A DNA stretch of 6,875 nucleotides, from positions 1 through 6,875 of the forward strand of contig JAEZAI010000040.1 in the NCBI GenBank assembly GCA_023427825.1. Reading direction: 5' to 3'. The translations under genes and the position numbers were made by a program. The stretch comes from Actinomycetes bacterium (GTDB lineage: Bacteria > Actinomycetota > Acidimicrobiia > Acidimicrobiales > Microtrichaceae). The notes under the pieces are model-generated. The model saw nothing but the letters and a program-made list of their open reading frames with translations. It ran no database searches and was not told where the DNA came from. Position 1 is the stretch's first letter, and the number at the start of each line of letters is the position of its first letter. Positions 5,246 to 6,875 of the stretch are shown here, one piece after another.

Positions 5246-6505
5246 ATGGACATCGATGATCCACCGGGTGGTGCTCCGCCACCACCGACGGCGGCCGCAA
5301 CGGACGTGGTGCTGCGGATCCGGGAGCTGTCCGCGGCGATCGGCGAGCACGTGTCGAGCGACGACGAGCTCGAAGCGCTGACCGCCGAGCTCGAACGGGC
5401 ACAGCGAGAGCTGGACGCGGCGACCGCCCGCGTGATCGGGGATCTTGACGCCCGCAACTCCACCGACCGGCGCCACGGTCACGGCACCAAGACGTGGATC
5501 TCCGCCACGTACCAGCTGCCACCGGTCGAAGCCGCACGGCGGATCAAGGTCGCCCGGCTGCTGCGGTGCTGTCCCGTGCTCGCCGCAGCGCTCGAGGACG
5601 GCTCGATCTCGTTCGAGCACGTCCGACTCATCGCCAACGCCGCCAACGCCCGCAACATCGACATCGTGGTCGAGCTGCAGCCGCAGCTGATCGACCTCAC
5701 GGCCGAGTACGTGCTGTTCAGCGCGTGGGCCGCGCAGGTGGTCGCACTGCTGCGGATGGCCGACGTGGACGGTGCGGAGCCCCGGCCCGAGGACAACTCG
5801 CTGCACCTCGAGCGCCAGTTCGACGGCTCCACGCATCTCTCCGGCACCCTCGTCGGCGACACCAAGGAGGTCGTCCACAAGGTGCTCGACCAGATCGCGG
5901 ATCAGCTCTTCCACCGCTTCGCCGAGGACGCCAACCAGGCCCCGGACGACTGCGAGATCCCACACCGCTCCGCGCTGATGGCCCTCGCCCTCGCAGAGGT
6001 GTGCCGGATGGCGGCCGCCGCCACCCACACCGGAGCGGGCACGGCCGCCGACGTCACCTACGTCATCCACTCCGACGATCCGAACACCGTCTGGACTCCC
6101 GGCGGCGAACGGATCGACTCCCACACCGCGCACGTCGCCTGCTGCGATGCCGCCTTCCACGCCGTCGTCATGGACGCCTTCGGTGCACCGCTCGACGTCG
6201 GCCGGGAGGCCCGGTTCGCCAACCGGGAGCAGCGCCGGGCGGCCCACCAGCGGGACGGCGGATGCGTGTTCCCTGGCTGCAGCGCCCCGGCGTCGCACAC
6301 CGACCTGCACCACGTGCAGCACTGGCGGGACGACGGCCGGTCGGACCTGGTGAACTTCGCCTGCCTGTGTCGGCACCACCACGGCGTCGTGCACCGCTCC
6401 GGTTGGTCCATGCGGACCGTCGAGCACCAGTGGTTCGAGATCACCACTCCGAACGGCGACGTGCTGGTCTCGCAGCGCCACGGACGGCGACGAGCGGCCG
6501 CCTGA
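5246..6505 (+). CDS. DUF222 / HNH endonuclease domain protein (13E12 repeat family)
   Basis: A 419-residue protein of the actinobacterial 13E12 type. The N-terminal DUF222 region spans roughly residues 20-310: a helical segment EELSAAIGEHV-like to DLDARN, then RRIKVARLLRCCPVLAAALEDGSISFEHVRLI (99-130). The HNH nuclease domain is C-terminal (about 325-390). It opens NREQRRAAHQRDGGC, has zinc-type cysteines C340 and C345 (CVFPGC), the catalytic LHHVQHW (355-360), the central asparagine in DLVNFACLC (N370) and C375 with RHHH (376-379). All expected HNH residues are present, so it is probably an active metal-dependent nuclease; its target is unknown for the whole family. The ATG at 5246 has GAAGGAAGG (5231-5239) upstream. 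A TTG start at 5168 would put the SOS box inside the gene and is rejected. The LexA-type site implies DNA-damage induction. It converges on the membrane-protein gene, with four bases between stops. Confidence 0.92.
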   Translation: MDIDDPPGGAPPPPTAAATDVVLRIRELSAAIGEHVSSDDELEALTAELERAQRELDAATARVIGDLDARNSTDRRHGHGTKTWISATYQLPPVEAARRIKVARLLRCCPVLAAALEDGSISFEHVRLIANAANARNIDIVVELQPQLIDLTAEYVLFSAWAAQVVALLRMADVDGAEPRPEDNSLHLERQFDGSTHLSGTLVGDTKEVVHKVLDQIADQLFHRFAEDANQAPDDCEIPHRSALMALALAEVCRMAAAATHTGAGTAADVTYVIHSDDPNTVWTPGGERIDSHTAHVACCDAAFHAVVMDAFGAPLDVGREARFANREQRRAAHQRDGGCVFPGCSAPASHTDLHHVQHWRDDGRSDLVNFACLCRHHHGVVHRSGWSMRTVEHQWFEITTPNGDVLVSQRHGRRRAAA

Positions 6506-6509
6506 CGCG

Positions 6510-6875
6510 CTACTCGTCGTCGAGGCAGACCGACTTGGACCCGACGACGGCGTAGCCGAGGCCCTCGTCCATGCAGGCGCGCACGTCGGGCTCCTCGCGG
6601 ACGATCCGCGCGTCGAAACCGCCCTCGCACGACACGTGGTACGCCATGTTGTTGGACATGAGCTTCACGCACTCGGAGTCGGCGACAACCGCCGGCGGCG
6701 AGGAGGTCGCGGCCGGATCGGACGGCCCGCCGCTGCCGGCGTAGGCCGACGCCACGAAGATCACCAGGCCGACGATCACCATGATCACCACCGGTCCCCG
6801 TCGCAGCAGCCAGAACTGCGCGCCGCTCAGGTCGGGCTCGTCGGGATCAACCTGGCTCGCCCGCGCTCGGGCGAG
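6510..6875 (-). CDS. Single-pass membrane protein with four-cysteine C-terminal domain, 5' end off window
   Basis: The frame is open from the right edge to the TAG at 6510-6512, giving at least 121 residues; the true start is probably beyond the window. A GTG at 6791 would give a 93-residue form, but it falls at the start of the membrane helix and has no good ribosome-binding site. The visible order is a short polar, acidic segment (SQVDPDEPDLSGAQFWLLRRG), a transmembrane helix VVIMVIVGLVIFVASAYA (encoded about 6791-6738), a Pro/Ser/Ala linker, and a C-terminal domain with four cysteines (in SECVKL, VSCEGG, RACMDE and SVCLDD). Arginines just before the helix suggest the N-terminus is cytoplasmic, placing the cysteine domain outside, where two disulphides could form (inference). 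I do not recognise the family. It converges on the HNH gene. Confidence 0.7.
   Translation of the reverse strand, partial: LARARASQVDPDEPDLSGAQFWLLRRGPVVIMVIVGLVIFVASAYAGSGGPSDPAATSSPPAVVADSECVKLMSNNMAYHVSCEGGFDARIVREEPDVRACMDEGLGYAVVGSKSVCLDDE

Noticed and set aside
2992..5463. Very long minus-strand open frame (about 820 codons) ending in the VOC gene
   Set aside because: Only the last 130 codons resemble a protein family. The rest is antisense to the SnoaL-like, GNAT and DksA-like genes and the tRNA region, as expected in stop-poor GC-rich DNA.
5039..6505. tRNA-Val as the attachment site of an integrated element carrying the HNH gene
   Set aside because: No integrase is present, no repeat of the tRNA 3' end was found in the window, and the HNH gene lies on the 5' side of the tRNA, the wrong side for typical tRNA 3'-end integration.

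Overview
The window is high-GC DNA (roughly 70% by eye), gene-dense, with strongly GC-biased third codon positions. The gene set and signals fit a high-GC actinobacterium: a DUF222/HNH (13E12-type) gene behind an actinobacterial-type LexA box, a short TraR/DksA-type zinc-finger protein, DUF427, and a probable leaderless start with a TANNNT -10. The mix (sulfotransferase, MftR-like TetR, quinone-oxidoreductase-like protein) would suit Acidimicrobiia or a mycobacteria-like lineage, but the class cannot be fixed from this sequence alone.

Layout. Positions 1-639 (minus) hold the N-terminal 213 residues of a zinc-free medium-chain quinone oxidoreductase; its 3' end lies off the left edge. A divergent promoter region (640-757) carries a perfect 6-3-6 palindrome, a likely TetR operator. 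Rightward from it run a TetR regulator (758-1393) and a PAPS-type sulfotransferase (1390-2574), coupled by an ATGA overlap, and then a DUF427 protein (2617-2979), possibly in the same operon. A VOC/glyoxalase-fold protein (2992-3384, minus) converges on DUF427. It is divergent from a SnoaL/NTF2-like protein (3496-3909, plus), which overlaps the start of a GNAT acetyltransferase gene (3906-4380). The GNAT reading frame is broken by one extra base near 3966. A DksA/TraR-type zinc-finger protein follows (4564-4887), then a strong hairpin, tRNA-Val(CAC) on the minus strand (5039-5112), an SOS box, and the DUF222/HNH protein (5246-6505). The right end is the C-terminal part of a single-pass membrane protein with a four-cysteine tail (6510-6875, minus).

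How the parts relate. The left block looks like one regulated unit: the regulator controls itself, the sulfotransferase and probably the divergent oxidoreductase from one operator, which suggests modification or detoxification of a hydrophobic small molecule. The substrate is not visible. The middle block is a run of small stand-alone enzymes and regulators with no clear common pathway. The right block is notable because the HNH nuclease-like gene has a perfect LexA-type site just ahead of its start, which predicts DNA-damage induction. I see no CRISPR array, insertion sequence, integrase or clearly new multi-gene system. The points most worth following up are the SOS box, the operator-controlled oxidoreductase/TetR/sulfotransferase block and the GNAT frameshift.
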